Shown piece after piece: positions 6,540-15,203 of a stretch of 64,000 bases of DNA. Source of the DNA: Treponema sp. UBA1747 (GTDB taxonomy: Bacteria > Spirochaetota > Spirochaetia > Treponematales > Treponemataceae). The notes under the pieces were generated by a model. The model searched no databases. It was given only the letters and a program-made list of their open reading frames with translations, and was not told the origin of the DNA. The stretch lies in contig DCHR01000036.1 of the NCBI GenBank assembly GCA_002315375.1, positions 3,953 to 67,952 on the forward strand. Reading direction: 5' to 3'. Positions within the stretch are counted from its first letter, which is position 1, and each line of letters begins with the position of its first letter. Made by a program: the position numbers and the translations under genes.

Positions 6540-9419
6540 TTATTTAGTAGTCATATTAAGAACGCCGTCCCAGTTTTCCGGGATTCCTTCTTCAAGATAT
6601 TTTTTGCAGCGCTCAGCAAAAATAAGGGCGGTTTCGTCATGGAAAACCTTATCTGCCTGTAAGAATAACTTACCGGCTTCAATAAAGTTACGTTCCAGAT
6701 ACATATCAAGAGCAGCATGGAACATATCAATTTCTTTTTTCTGTTCTGCGCTGACCTGACCAGTAAACCCTATAAGGTTGTACAACTGAACAGGTGTCTT
6801 AATATTAATTACCCGTACACGGTCCAGACGTCGGAAAATGATTTTATCTTTATTTTCGCCCTGGTCGGCCCATTCCCAGGTTTTCTGAGAACAAAGAATA
6901 GAAGAGGCATAAACTTTATTAACACCTTCAAGACGGCTGGCAAGGTTTACATTGTTTCCCATCATTGTATAGTTCTTTTTGTTTTCAGAACCCATAAATC
7001 CGGCAACCATTTCGCCGGAATTGATACCGATTCGGGTAAATAAGGTTTTCTTATTGGAAACCATAATCTGGAAAGCATTGTAAAGATCCTGGTTCATGTT
7101 TTCAGGCTTATCTTTCTTTACAACTTCCAGGATTTCAGCATTCATTTTTTCTTCAGCCTGTTTCATTTTAATTGCGGCAGAACAGGCTTTGAAGGCATGG
7201 TCAGGAAGAGTTGCAGGAGCACCTACAAGAGCGATGATAGCATCACCTTCGTATTTGTCGATGGTTCCCTTTTCCTCGATAATAATTTCTGACATTTTTG
7301 TAAGGTAATAATTCAAAAGTTCAACAAGCTGTGCAGCATTCAGAAGTTCGCTGAAAGCGGAAAATTTCTGAATATCTGTGAAGATAGCTGTCATATCACG
7401 GCTGTCTCCTCCAAGCTTAAAGCTTGAAGAATCCCTGATAATGTCCTGAACTACATCTTTTGAAAGACACTGGCTGAAGGCATTGGTAATAAATTTCTTT
7501 TCTTTATCGGAATTAATAAATCTGAATAAAACACCGGTAAGATATGTAATAATCAGATAAAGGAAAGTATTAACCATCGGGAAATAAATACTGAAGAATA
7601 TGAATAGAACCAGAACAATTACAATGAAAATTAAATAAAGTATTCCGCCGAATGTATTAATAATTGAATCTTTTTCAGTTTTAACCAAGACAGGAATCAG
7701 ACTGATTACTACTGCAGCAAGGAAAAGCCAGTACCAGTCAAAAGAATAAATGAACTTACGTTCAAGAATTGTATTCATAATATTTCCATGAATACCAACG
7801 TTTGCATATTTTTTAATGAAAGGAATGGCACCAATATCTGTTGTACTTGTAGCAGTATTTCCGATGATACAATAAGCACCATCCAGATCATTATGAATGT
7901 TCTTTTCTTCCTGAACATAATCGACAAACTCAGATTTAAGGAAATCAAATTCGCCTGAAATAAATTCAAGTGCCTCAAGGAAGCCATCTGCATTGTCGGA
8001 ATAAGTTTCAGCAAGTTTGTTTAAAAAATCGTAAACAGGAGTTTCAAGATCAGAACTGATAAAGGTCTGGATATTTTCGAAGAAAGTTTTTCTTAAACCG
8101 AAATATTCCTCATACATTTCAGGAGTAATTCCATCATAAGGTTTTCCAGAAACATCATATCCTGTACATAATGAAAGAAGATATGACTTGTATTCCTGAA
8201 TATCACGGTAATCCTGGTCAAGCTGGCTTGCAAAAGTGAAGAACTCAGGTTTCTGTCCTGACTCGTCAATAAGTTCAACAGATGAAAGGTTCGAAAGACA
8301 TTCAACGATTTTACTTTCCCTGACATCCAGATTTCTTAAGGCAAGAACAGGCTGATATTTAAAGGACTGGTTTATTTCTCCGTGTCGGAAATTGATAAGA
8401 AAATATCCTTTTTCATCAAGAGGAATTTTAATGGTAACCGGTTTATCAAGATCAGGGAATCTGGCATTAACAAGCTTAATGCTTCTTTTATTTCTGATTA
8501 TTTTTTCAACTTCAAGATTATCAAGGACAGGAGCAACAGAAAGCTGACCAACAAATCCTCCCTGATATTCATTAAATATTTCAATGCGCCGGCGGATACC
8601 GTCATCATCAACTACAGAGTTGGTAAAGGCAGCCCCTTTTGCACGGGTCATTAAGGTTTCTATAGCAGGACAGAAATCAGGGATATCATATTCAAGACGG
8701 CTGATTTCATAATTATTACCCTTTTTTATCCAGGAATCCGAATCTTCAATATCATAACGGAGAAAGCGCTTCTTTATGTAATCAAGATATTCCTGGGAAT
8801 ATTCGATACCGACTGTACGAAAATTAATGGTTAGATAAGAATTTCCAAAAAACTGAAGAGCCCTGGCAAAATATTCATCATAATCAAAATAAATGTCATT
8901 AAGAACTTCTTCTTCCATACCATCATAAGAAGGATATATGTAGCCTTCCTTCATTTCGGAAATGAGGCCTTTTATTTCTTCCGGTGAATAGAAACCTGCA
9001 ACAACTGCATCTGAAAGCTGGTCCAGGAGAGAAACAACGGTTCCTTCATTATTCTGAACACTTTCCCCGATTTTTTCACGGACGTCAGAAGCAACACCAA
9101 GTGCAGATGGTGAAAGGTATTCAATATCGAAAGATGCAGATTTGGCTCCAAGTTCCTTCATTCGGATCAGAGTATCCCCAAGGATATTTCGGGTCCATGG
9201 CCATTGTCCAACATCGGAAAGAGAGTCGTTGTCAATCTGAATCATTACAACTTTATCATTCTGAGGAATTTCCTGTTTGTGAGTCAGAAGAAAATCATAT
9301 AGACGGAGGTCAAGTTTTAAAAACAGTCCGGTAAATCCGGTTATCAAAAACAGAACTATTATTGCAGCAGAGATTAAAAGGAAATCTCTCTTTTCTTTTT
9401 TAATTGAGATTGTTGCCAT
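6540..9419 (-). CDS. CHASE2-domain class III adenylate cyclase
   Basis: 959 residues from the ATG at 9419. An upstream ATG at 9434 lies within the promoter spacer, so I prefer 9419. Layout: an N-terminal membrane helix; a large extracytoplasmic CHASE2 sensor with the family mark QWPWTR at about residue 70; three membrane helices (about 565-650); then a class III cyclase domain. The cyclase has both metal Asp residues (FTDIQKFS and KYEGDAI), the purine-selecting Lys just before the second, Thr in YTMMG, and the transition-state Asn/Arg in NVNLASR. Lys plus Thr favour ATP over GTP. It makes cAMP in response to an unknown periplasmic signal. The following M30-like lipoprotein is co-transcribed. 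Catalytic residues look intact. Confidence 0.9.
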   Translation of the reverse strand: MATISIKKEKRDFLLISAAIIVLFLITGFTGLFLKLDLRLYDFLLTHKQEIPQNDKVVMIQIDNDSLSDVGQWPWTRNILGDTLIRMKELGAKSASFDIEYLSPSALGVASDVREKIGESVQNNEGTVVSLLDQLSDAVVAGFYSPEEIKGLISEMKEGYIYPSYDGMEEEVLNDIYFDYDEYFARALQFFGNSYLTINFRTVGIEYSQEYLDYIKKRFLRYDIEDSDSWIKKGNNYEISRLEYDIPDFCPAIETLMTRAKGAAFTNSVVDDDGIRRRIEIFNEYQGGFVGQLSVAPVLDNLEVEKIIRNKRSIKLVNARFPDLDKPVTIKIPLDEKGYFLINFRHGEINQSFKYQPVLALRNLDVRESKIVECLSNLSSVELIDESGQKPEFFTFASQLDQDYRDIQEYKSYLLSLCTGYDVSGKPYDGITPEMYEEYFGLRKTFFENIQTFISSDLETPVYDFLNKLAETYSDNADGFLEALEFISGEFDFLKSEFVDYVQEEKNIHNDLDGAYCIIGNTATSTTDIGAIPFIKKYANVGIHGNIMNTILERKFIYSFDWYWLFLAAVVISLIPVLVKTEKDSIINTFGGILYLIFIVIVLVLFIFFSIYFPMVNTFLYLIITYLTGVLFRFINSDKEKKFITNAFSQCLSKDVVQDIIRDSSSFKLGGDSRDMTAIFTDIQKFSAFSELLNAAQLVELLNYYLTKMSEIIIEEKGTIDKYEGDAIIALVGAPATLPDHAFKACSAAIKMKQAEEKMNAEILEVVKKDKPENMNQDLYNAFQIMVSNKKTLFTRIGINSGEMVAGFMGSENKKNYTMMGNNVNLASRLEGVNKVYASSILCSQKTWEWADQGENKDKIIFRRLDRVRVINIKTPVQLYNLIGFTGQVSAEQKKEIDMFHAALDMYLERNFIEAGKLFLQADKVFHDETALIFAERCKKYLEEGIPENWDGVLNMTTK

Positions 9420-9424
9420 ACTCA

Positions 9425-9453
9425 ATTTTACCATATATTGAAGAAAGTTGCAA
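9425..9453 (-). promoter_or_regulatory. Promoter of the cyclase-protease operon, leaderless geometry
   Basis: Minus-strand -35 TTGCAA (9448-9453), 17-nt spacer, -10 TAAAAT (9425-9430) with an extended TGG before it. Five nt separate the -10 box from ATG 9419 and no Shine-Dalgarno is present. Confidence 0.6.
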
Positions 9454-9470
9454 AAATGAGGAGTTTTGAT

Positions 9471-10187
9471 TTATTTTAAGGCTTTATATGCGATTTCAGC
9501 GGCTTTTTGTTCTGCGATTTTCTTTGAAGAACCGGTTACCGGAGCAAAAATACGGTCGCCTACCTTTACTTCAACGGTGAAAATTTTTTCATGTTCAGGC
9601 CCTTTCGTATCCAGAAGCTGATATACAGGGATTACTTTCAGTTCTTTCTGAGTCATTTCCTGAAGCAGAGTTTTATAATCTTTTGTTCCGTTATGAAGTA
9701 CTTTTTCAATTTCAGGGATAATAAAAGAAAGGACATATTCCTGAGCCTTTTCAAATCCGGAGCTTAAAAAATAAGCTCCGATTACAGCTTCCATACAGTC
9801 GGCAAGAATTGCCGGTTTTTCTCTTCCACCGGTTTTTTCTTCGCCATGGCCCAATACAAGAAGCTTGTCAATTCCCAGTTTTATGGCATTGGGAGCCAGG
9901 ATTTTTTCAGAAACAACGACACTTTTTATTTTGGCAAGTTCCCCTTCCTTGTAATCAGGAAGATTCTGGAAAAGCCATGAAGCAGTTACAAGACCAAGAA
10001 CACTGTCTCCAAGAAATTCAAGCCGTTCATTGTTAACCGCATTTCCGTTTCTGCCCTTTTTTTCATTGTTGACACTTCTATGATAAAAAGCCTGGTCAAG
10101 TAAATCCAGGTCAGACATAGAAATTCCTGCATTTTTACAGAATTGAAGAAGTTGGGATTTACGGTTTTTGTCGTTCATTTGTTTCAT
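9471..10187 (-). CDS. rnc: Ribonuclease III
   Basis: 238 residues from the ATG at 10187. A longer frame begins with TTG at 10238 but runs through the acpP terminator and lacks family similarity. The N-terminal RNase III domain has the signature NNERLEFLGDSVLGL (Glu and Asp bind Mg2+) and the second acidic cluster ILADCMEAVIGAYF. The C-terminal 70 residues are a double-stranded RNA-binding domain ending GSSKKIAEQKAAE. It cleaves dsRNA in rRNA precursors and structured mRNAs. It sits downstream of rpmF-acpP, beyond a terminator, so read-through or a weak internal promoter must supply its expression. There is no clear ribosome-binding site, so the exact start (10187 or 10178) is less certain than the identity. 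Confidence 0.95.
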   Translation of the reverse strand: MKQMNDKNRKSQLLQFCKNAGISMSDLDLLDQAFYHRSVNNEKKGRNGNAVNNERLEFLGDSVLGLVTASWLFQNLPDYKEGELAKIKSVVVSEKILAPNAIKLGIDKLLVLGHGEEKTGGREKPAILADCMEAVIGAYFLSSGFEKAQEYVLSFIIPEIEKVLHNGTKDYKTLLQEMTQKELKVIPVYQLLDTKGPEHEKIFTVEVKVGDRIFAPVTGSSKKIAEQKAAEIAYKALK

Positions 10188-10197
10188 AAAAATCAAA

Positions 10198-10233
10198 AAA
10201 AAAGACTTCCCGAAAAAAACAGGAAGTCCCTTT
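10198..10233 (-). terminator. Terminator between acpP and rnc
   Basis: On the minus strand GGGACTTCCTG pairs with CGGGAAGTC across a T-rich loop, followed by a run of eight T residues. It lies just after acpP and overlaps the rnc 5' region, so it probably sets a high acpP:rnc ratio. Confidence 0.8.
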
Positions 10234-10250
10234 GTCAAGCTAATGCCTGA

Positions 10251-10490
10251 TTATTTGCTCTGTTCAGCTTTGATGAAGTCATAAGCATCACGAACTGTTT
10301 CGAATTCGTTTGCTTTTTCATCTGGAATGCTTACTCCAAGTTCACCTTCGATAGCGTAAACCAGTTCGTAAGTATCGAGACTGTCAGCTCCGAGATCACC
10401 ACGGAATGAAGAATCCAAAGTGATTTTGCTTTCATCGATTTCGAGCTTATCAGCGATAAGCTTCTGGATTTTTTCGAATAATTCGTCCAT
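10251..10490 (-). CDS. acpP: Acyl carrier protein
   Basis: A 79-residue acidic helical protein. The phosphopantetheine attachment site is Ser37 in GADSLDTYELV, the standard DSL motif. It carries the growing acyl chain in type II fatty acid synthesis in the cytoplasm. Length and charge are normal for the family. Preceded by GGGG/AAA-rich SD sequence; 28 nt after rpmF, and followed by a terminator. Pairing with rpmF is the usual bacterial arrangement (rpmF-fab cluster), although no other fab genes are here. Confidence 0.97.
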   Translation of the reverse strand: MDELFEKIQKLIADKLEIDESKITLDSSFRGDLGADSLDTYELVYAIEGELGVSIPDEKANEFETVRDAYDFIKAEQSK

Positions 10491-10518
10491 TTTTTTTCCC
10501 CTTTATAAAAAGTCTGGA

Positions 10519-10707
10519 TTAGCCATTAACTTCTGGTGTAATAATCTGACGTCCGCGGTAGAAACCACATTTTGGACAAACACGATGAGACTGAACCAGG
10601 TTTCCGCAGTTTGAACATTCTACGAGCTGTGGAGCCTTAAGTTTCATGTTGATTGTCTGACGTCTTTTTGTTACGGCCTTTGATGTTTTCGATCTAGGTA
10701 CTGCCAT
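10519..10707 (-). CDS. rpmF: 50S ribosomal protein L32
   Basis: 62 residues with the typical basic N-terminus MAVPRSKTSK and a zinc ribbon of four cysteines (CSNC and CPKC, about residues 32-48). This is the zinc-binding (C+) form of L32. Small component of the large ribosomal subunit near the exit tunnel. First gene of the rpmF-acpP(-rnc) unit, behind two strong promoters. The SD is GAGG about 10 nt before ATG. Confidence 0.97.
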   Translation of the reverse strand: MAVPRSKTSKAVTKRRQTINMKLKAPQLVECSNCGNLVQSHRVCPKCGFYRGRQIITPEVNG

Positions 10708-10747
10708 ATATATAACCTCACTATATTTGTTCTGATATAACTTGTTT

Positions 10748-10777
10748 ATAATACAACAATTCCAATCAGAGTGTCAA
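10748..10777 (-). promoter_or_regulatory. rpmF promoter P2 (proximal)
   Basis: Minus-strand -35 TTGACA (10772-10777), 18-nt spacer, -10 TATTAT (10748-10753). The -35 hexamer is full consensus. The leader to the rpmF ATG is about 35 nt. Confidence 0.75.
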
Positions 10778-10778
10778 T

Positions 10779-10808
10779 ATTCTACACTATTTTATGAGAT
10801 TTTGTCAA
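10779..10808 (-). promoter_or_regulatory. rpmF promoter P1 (distal)
   Basis: Minus-strand -35 TTGACA (10803-10808), 18-nt spacer, -10 TAGAAT (10779-10784). Its -10 box almost abuts the -35 box of P2, so polymerase cannot occupy both sites at once. Confidence 0.7.
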
Positions 10809-10826
10809 ACACTTTTACAAAAAATG

Positions 10827-12818
10827 TCATTTTGAAATATTCTTTTTTCGTGTTTTATGAGAGCTGAAAATTGTAAAATTAAAGTTTTTTTCTATTTCTT
10901 TACCAGGTTCAATCTGAATATCCCAGAATAAAGTTGAAACATAAGTCATTCCGAGAGGAACCTGTTCATGAGTAATGAAATCAGGACGGGCAAAAGTCAG
11001 AGGATAAAAACAGTAGCTGCAGTTTTCATTCGGTTCAAAAGAAAATGAAATACCGTTTGTTTCATCTGTAATCTGGGCAACATTAATGTTTGAAACATAA
11101 CCACTGTCAAAACATTCTACCGAAGATTTTTCAGAATTTACTTCACGGGCTTCTGTATCTGTTGCCAGGAGAACCTTGTAAGCACCTGAATTTTCAGGAG
11201 AAAAGTCTATATGTGCGAAATTTGATTCAACACAAAATTTGGTTTTCAGTTCAGAATCACTTTCATTGGTAAGAATATACTGGATATTCATACCTGAAGA
11301 GTTTATTGTATATTTCTTTGTAATAGAAACCGGCTGTTTTCCGTAAAGAGCACTTGCCTTTAATATTACTTCATGATGTTTTGCATTGAATTTCACTTCT
11401 GAATAAAAAATCTTCGAGAAAATTCCACTGTCAGCATTCCTTTTATTCAGATAATTCTGGAACTGGTTTTCATTAAAAAGATGATCAACAAAAAGTCCCC
11501 TTTCATAACCATCTGTAATACCGTCAAATTCCAGCAGACGGGAATAATTGTCTGCATAGTTACCGGTTATTTTGACACTTTCAAGTTCGCAGACAGAACC
11601 GCCTTTGGGACTTATGTATGCAAAGTAATCCTTCATGCGGCAGATATATTCATTATAACCGTCAGAATTGTAATCGAAGGAAAGAACTGAATCCTGAAAT
11701 TCATTTGTTTCACGAATGATGTTTTCAGATTCCATAAGTTTTTTGTAGGATTTCTGTCTTTCCTGGGTATTTTTGTAAACGCAGACAAGACCTTCACCTG
11801 ACTGGCCTTCCCAAAGTTTTTCACGGGCCAGCTTCTGCAAGGCTTTGTTTTTATTCGGCTGATTAACAATCTGAGAAACATAAAGCATGCGGTTGTATAA
11901 GGCACGGCTCCTGCTGTAAGTTTCCATAAAATCAAAAATCGTTGTTAATTCGCGGCCAGAAGAAACCTGTGTAAAAGGCTTGTAAGTAATTGATTTCAAA
12001 ACCGGACAGATTCCGGCAGGAATGAAAGCCGGAATTTTATCTGTATTAATTTTACCATATTCAGAAACGGTTGAAAGAACCAGTCCGGAATTTTCCTGCT
12101 TTACGGCTTCCAGAATTCCTGAAAGAAGGTTTTTCTGAAGTACTTCCTTAAGTTCATTTCTTGAAAGGGAAATATTTACGATATTTTTATGATTTGCGAT
12201 TAAGCCTGAATCATTAATGTTTGCTTTTGAAATAACCTTTCTGAGTTTGTTTACAAATTCTGTAGTTTCATTCTTAAGGAATTCTGCTTTTAGGGAATCA
12301 TTGTAAGAATAAATCAACCTGGTCTTTCCGAGCTCGCTCATCTGAACCGGAATATACTTCTGTTTGTTTTCAGGGATAATGGTTTCATTTAAGATAACAT
12401 AATCCATTCCGCAGGAATTTAAAGTCTGAAGAAGAGACGACTCCCAGACATCATTATAAAGACATAAGCCTCTCGGTGCTTTTCCTGTAGCCTGACGGAT
12501 TTCAGAAGTAAGGAGATCAATCTGCCCGTTTCTGTCTGAAGGCAGTAAAAGCGGAAGTACAGGCTTATAATATGCGCCGCCATAAATTTCGACCTGATTT
12601 CTCTTTACCAGTTCGGAAAGAACCTTCAGAAACTCATTTTTTTTCTTCTTGAAAAAAGAAATTTCAGAACCTGAAAAGGAAAAGGAAAAATGAAAATCAG
12701 GATTTTTATTAAGGAATTTAATGAGGGGTTTTAAAATTTCAGAGTAATAAAGTTCAGAGGAGTCTGAGTCCCGGCATGAGAAAGAAGATAGACTGAAGCT
12801 GACGTAAATTAAATCCAT
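10827..12818 (-). CDS. GH57-like (4-alpha-glucanotransferase/alpha-amylase family) protein, possibly catalytically inactive
   Basis: 663 residues, the same length as classical GH57 4-alpha-glucanotransferases. GH57 features are present: VEIYGGAYYKPVLPLL (about 76-91, matching the GG.YEP motif), RGLCLYNDVWES (about 116-127, matching the WLAERVWEP motif), and a C-terminal beta domain of the DUF1926 type (about 390-650). Key residues are changed. The catalytic nucleophile Glu of the AER motif aligns with Asn122 here. The N-terminal HQP motif is absent, and no FDDGEKFG-like motif carrying the acid/base Asp is visible. It may be a binding or regulatory pseudoenzyme in glycogen/maltodextrin metabolism. 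Located 58 nt after the Rnf-like operon, same strand, so probably co-transcribed. Confidence 0.7.
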   Translation of the reverse strand: MDLIYVSFSLSSFSCRDSDSSELYYSEILKPLIKFLNKNPDFHFSFSFSGSEISFFKKKKNEFLKVLSELVKRNQVEIYGGAYYKPVLPLLLPSDRNGQIDLLTSEIRQATGKAPRGLCLYNDVWESSLLQTLNSCGMDYVILNETIIPENKQKYIPVQMSELGKTRLIYSYNDSLKAEFLKNETTEFVNKLRKVISKANINDSGLIANHKNIVNISLSRNELKEVLQKNLLSGILEAVKQENSGLVLSTVSEYGKINTDKIPAFIPAGICPVLKSITYKPFTQVSSGRELTTIFDFMETYSRSRALYNRMLYVSQIVNQPNKNKALQKLAREKLWEGQSGEGLVCVYKNTQERQKSYKKLMESENIIRETNEFQDSVLSFDYNSDGYNEYICRMKDYFAYISPKGGSVCELESVKITGNYADNYSRLLEFDGITDGYERGLFVDHLFNENQFQNYLNKRNADSGIFSKIFYSEVKFNAKHHEVILKASALYGKQPVSITKKYTINSSGMNIQYILTNESDSELKTKFCVESNFAHIDFSPENSGAYKVLLATDTEAREVNSEKSSVECFDSGYVSNINVAQITDETNGISFSFEPNENCSYCFYPLTFARPDFITHEQVPLGMTYVSTLFWDIQIEPGKEIEKNFNFTIFSSHKTRKKNISK

Positions 12819-12876
12819 TTAAGATTTATACGGCGCCCCACCCTTTGCCGATAAAAACTCCCTTTTGAACTTTTTT

Positions 12877-13485
12877 TTAAAACTTTATATGCTTTTTAAG
12901 TTTATAACATTGTTTCCATATTTTAAAGTCTTTTTTTTCATCTCGCTGGATATTTTCTTCTTTTTTATTATGGGAACAACCGGCTAATTCACTGTCTGTA
13001 TTAGAACATACAAGTTCTTTATTTGAATCTTTATCTACCATTTTTATTATGTTTTTTGGACAGGATTTTACACAAATACCGCACCCGATACAAAGATCCG
13101 AAACCACAGCAGTATGATTTTTTATGAAAATGGCTTCCTGCGGACAGGTTTTTACACAATCACCAAGTCCAAGACATGAAAAAACACATCTTGTTCCCGA
13201 ATGAAATACTTCATTGGCAACAAGGCAGGATTCCCCAGGATTAAACTTAAAGAATTCAGAAAAATCCTTTTCTGACGAACACATTACGAAAGCCCTTTTA
13301 TCAGATCCTTCATATTCATCATCCTTTGGGATAACGTAATTTACTTCAACATCAGAAAAAACCGGGTCCATTCCTTCTGTTTCTTCACTTTTAATGGACG
13401 GAAGCAAAGTAAAGAACAAAAAATAAAGCAGAAGAGCCAGACATAATATTATAAGAACAACAAGAGTCCAGGAAAGAAAAGTCAT
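12877..13485 (-). CDS. RnfB-like ferredoxin subunit lacking the N-terminal 4Fe-4S domain
   Basis: 202 residues. Residues 1-30 are one membrane helix, as in RnfB. The region MCSS...SCLVANEVFHSGTRC followed by CLGLGDCVKTCP (about 69-120) matches the RnfB core, and CIGCGICVKSCP (about 132-143) is a second ferredoxin site, so two 4Fe-4S clusters are supported. The extra N-terminal cluster domain of RnfB (pattern CG.CGYPGC) is absent; the linker goes directly from the helix to the core. The tail is basic. The start codon overlaps the stop of the RnfA-like gene, so the two are translationally coupled. It would relay electrons at the cytoplasmic side. Last subunit in the C-D-G-E-A-B order. Confidence 0.75.
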   Translation of the reverse strand: MTFLSWTLVVLIILCLALLLYFLFFTLLPSIKSEETEGMDPVFSDVEVNYVIPKDDEYEGSDKRAFVMCSSEKDFSEFFKFNPGESCLVANEVFHSGTRCVFSCLGLGDCVKTCPQEAIFIKNHTAVVSDLCIGCGICVKSCPKNIIKMVDKDSNKELVCSNTDSELAGCSHNKKEENIQRDEKKDFKIWKQCYKLKKHIKF

Positions 13486-14051
13486 TATTTACCTCCCAGA
13501 AGGTTAAACCAGGTTATATCACTTACAGAAAGAACAAGCATAATAATGCTTATCGAAAGAATAAGGAAAACCTGTTTTTTTTCTGATTTATCATAAGGTT
13601 TAAGAGTAAGAAGCTTCTGAAAACAATAAACCAGTGGAAGCATAATCAAAAATGAAAGCATGCAGGAAGTACAGATAAGCATTGCTTCGGGCAGATTTGT
13701 ACATTCGTAAAGAGAAAGAATGATAACCAGCCAGGAAATACTGAATTCTGCTGTAGAAACCTTTGCTGTAATTCTTACAAGAGCTTCAATGAAGGTGTTG
13801 ATACAAAGGAAAATCATCATTGAAATCAGAGGAAAGAGTTCTGCAAGCCGGATTGGAACCAGAATATACTGAATAATCAGATATGAAAGAATTGTGGTAA
13901 GGAAAATGCTGATAAAAGATTTCAGAACAACTTTAAAATTCACCCTGAGAGAATCTGAGGTAATCTGAATGGTTCTGTTGATTCCGATTCCAAAAAACAA
14001 AATTCCCGAGCAGATTATTGTATAGTAAAGGAAAAGACGAACATAACTCAT
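13485..14051 (-). CDS. RnfA-like membrane subunit, divergent
   Basis: 188 residues with six predicted membrane helices, the size and topology of RnfA/NqrE. Sequence identity to canonical members appears low. One Cys in the first helix (TIICSGIL, about residue 14) and one in the middle helix (IFLCINTF) could correspond to the pair that binds the intramembrane 2Fe-2S cluster with RnfE. The surrounding canonical text (PLITVNCA-like) is not kept. Identity rests mainly on topology, length and position between the RnfE- and RnfB-like genes. Gap of 2 nt after rnfE and overlap with rnfB. Confidence 0.65.
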   Translation of the reverse strand: MSYVRLFLYYTIICSGILFFGIGINRTIQITSDSLRVNFKVVLKSFISIFLTTILSYLIIQYILVPIRLAELFPLISMMIFLCINTFIEALVRITAKVSTAEFSISWLVIILSLYECTNLPEAMLICTSCMLSFLIMLPLVYCFQKLLTLKPYDKSEKKQVFLILSISIIMLVLSVSDITWFNLLGGK

Positions 14052-14053
14052 TT

Positions 14054-14680
14054 CTATTCACCATCCTTTTCAGCGCGGCGAAGGATTTCCATTTTCTGAG
14101 AAATTGAACTGTCCAGAAAAAGCATAAAACAGCTTAAACACATGGCACCGGGCATTGATGCAATATAAGATAAAACACTGATTTTGTCGGGATCAAAGAG
14201 AACTTTTTCGAAAATAATGTGGTTTTTGCCGAAAAAGGTAAAAGTTCCATACCCGAAAATGTCTCTTATAAGGAAAAAGAAAAGCGCAAACAGAACAAAC
14301 CTGGCAGTATCTATAATATTTTTTTTCAACCGGTCAGTAAGTGCTGCATCCTGGTTATTGAAGATGTACCCGATAATAAAAGAAGAAGCTGTAGGAATAT
14401 AGAACAGGAAACCAAGAGTCATGGCGATTTCTGTCTGTGTAATGATAAAAATGTGCTTGTAAAGAATTGTAAAGGATGTAATTGCAATGAGGCTAAGAAT
14501 ATTCTTTATTTCGCCAAGACGGATTTTTTCTGCTGCCGAAGAAACACAGGTCCCGATCAGCATAAGGAAAAATAATTCCAAAACCAGAACAACACCATAA
14601 ACGAATCTTCCCGGGAACGGAACCAGAAAAGCAAGTGAAGCAGCAATATAGGTAAAGGTTTCTTTTTTAGTCATTTTCAT
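14054..14680 (-). CDS. RnfE-like membrane subunit without the expected cysteines
   Basis: 208 residues with about six hydrophobic helices. The short motif RDIFGYGTF (about 138-146) corresponds to the REVLG.GT motif of RnfE/NqrD. The two positions where RnfE carries cluster-binding cysteines read VPFPG in helix 1 and IPTASSF in helix 4, so no Cys is found at either place; the cysteines that are present lie elsewhere (about residues 45 and 181). Its 5' end overlaps the RnfG-like gene by 14 nt. The 2Fe-2S site shared with the RnfA-like subunit is therefore doubtful. Confidence 0.65.
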   Translation of the reverse strand: MKMTKKETFTYIAASLAFLVPFPGRFVYGVVLVLELFFLMLIGTCVSSAAEKIRLGEIKNILSLIAITSFTILYKHIFIITQTEIAMTLGFLFYIPTASSFIIGYIFNNQDAALTDRLKKNIIDTARFVLFALFFFLIRDIFGYGTFTFFGKNHIIFEKVLFDPDKISVLSYIASMPGAMCLSCFMLFLDSSISQKMEILRRAEKDGE

Positions 14681-15203
14681 CTCCCGGTTTGAAACCGATT
14701 ATCTGAGGAATGCGCTTTTCAACAAAAGAAAGGCGCAAATCATTTTTTGACTGATTTATCTGAGTCAGAATCCTTCCGTGAAGAGAAGAATAACCTGCAA
14801 ATTTTACTTCTCCGTTTAGGGAACAGGTAAAAACAGCACCCATTGGTCCGTAAAAGGTAGGAACACGGGTAATAAAGATATAATACATATCTCCTGTCTG
14901 ACGGTTTCTTGCACCGAAACAGCCGGAGCGCAGAGTCAGAGGATTATTGATTTCGATTGGTGAACCGACAGACCATACACCAGGTTCATTTTCTTCAAGA
15001 ACCTTTTCAACGGAATATTTCAGGTTATTATTCCAGGCTACATGGGAAACAAGAATTGTATAAACCAGAATACCGAAAAAAACTAAAAGAACGCCTACGA
15101 ATATGCCGTAATTGATAAAAAATTTCTTTGTTGCAAGAGATTCTTCAGATTTTTCAGTTTTTTTGCGTGGCTTTTCTTTTTTTGGAGTTACATCTTCACT
15201 CAT
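14667..15203 (-). CDS. RnfG-like subunit, truncated before the flavinylation motif
   Basis: 178 residues: a basic/acidic N-terminal tail, one membrane helix (about 29-52), and a soluble extracytoplasmic domain with the FMN-binding-domain-like order (YYIFITRV.....GAVFTCSLNGEVKFAGYSS). In RnfG a threonine in SGATxxS near the C-terminus carries covalent FMN. Here the protein ends in IIGFKPGDEND with no such motif anywhere, and the ETPGLG motif before it is replaced by SSLHGRI. The next gene begins inside this one, so the short end is not a sequencing artefact of a long frame. Position between D- and E-like genes fixes the identity. Confidence 0.7.
   Translation of the reverse strand: MSEDVTPKKEKPRKKTEKSEESLATKKFFINYGIFVGVLLVFFGILVYTILVSHVAWNNNLKYSVEKVLEENEPGVWSVGSPIEINNPLTLRSGCFGARNRQTGDMYYIFITRVPTFYGPMGAVFTCSLNGEVKFAGYSSLHGRILTQINQSKNDLRLSFVEKRIPQIIGFKPGDEND

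Noticed and set aside
9434..9435. Cyclase start at 9434 (five codons longer)
   Set aside because: The ATG at 9434 lies in the spacer of the promoter that serves the gene, so it would be upstream of the transcript start.
10188..10238. TTG-start extension of RNase III
   Set aside because: The extra 17 codons run through the acpP terminator and add a Phe-rich stretch without RNase III similarity.
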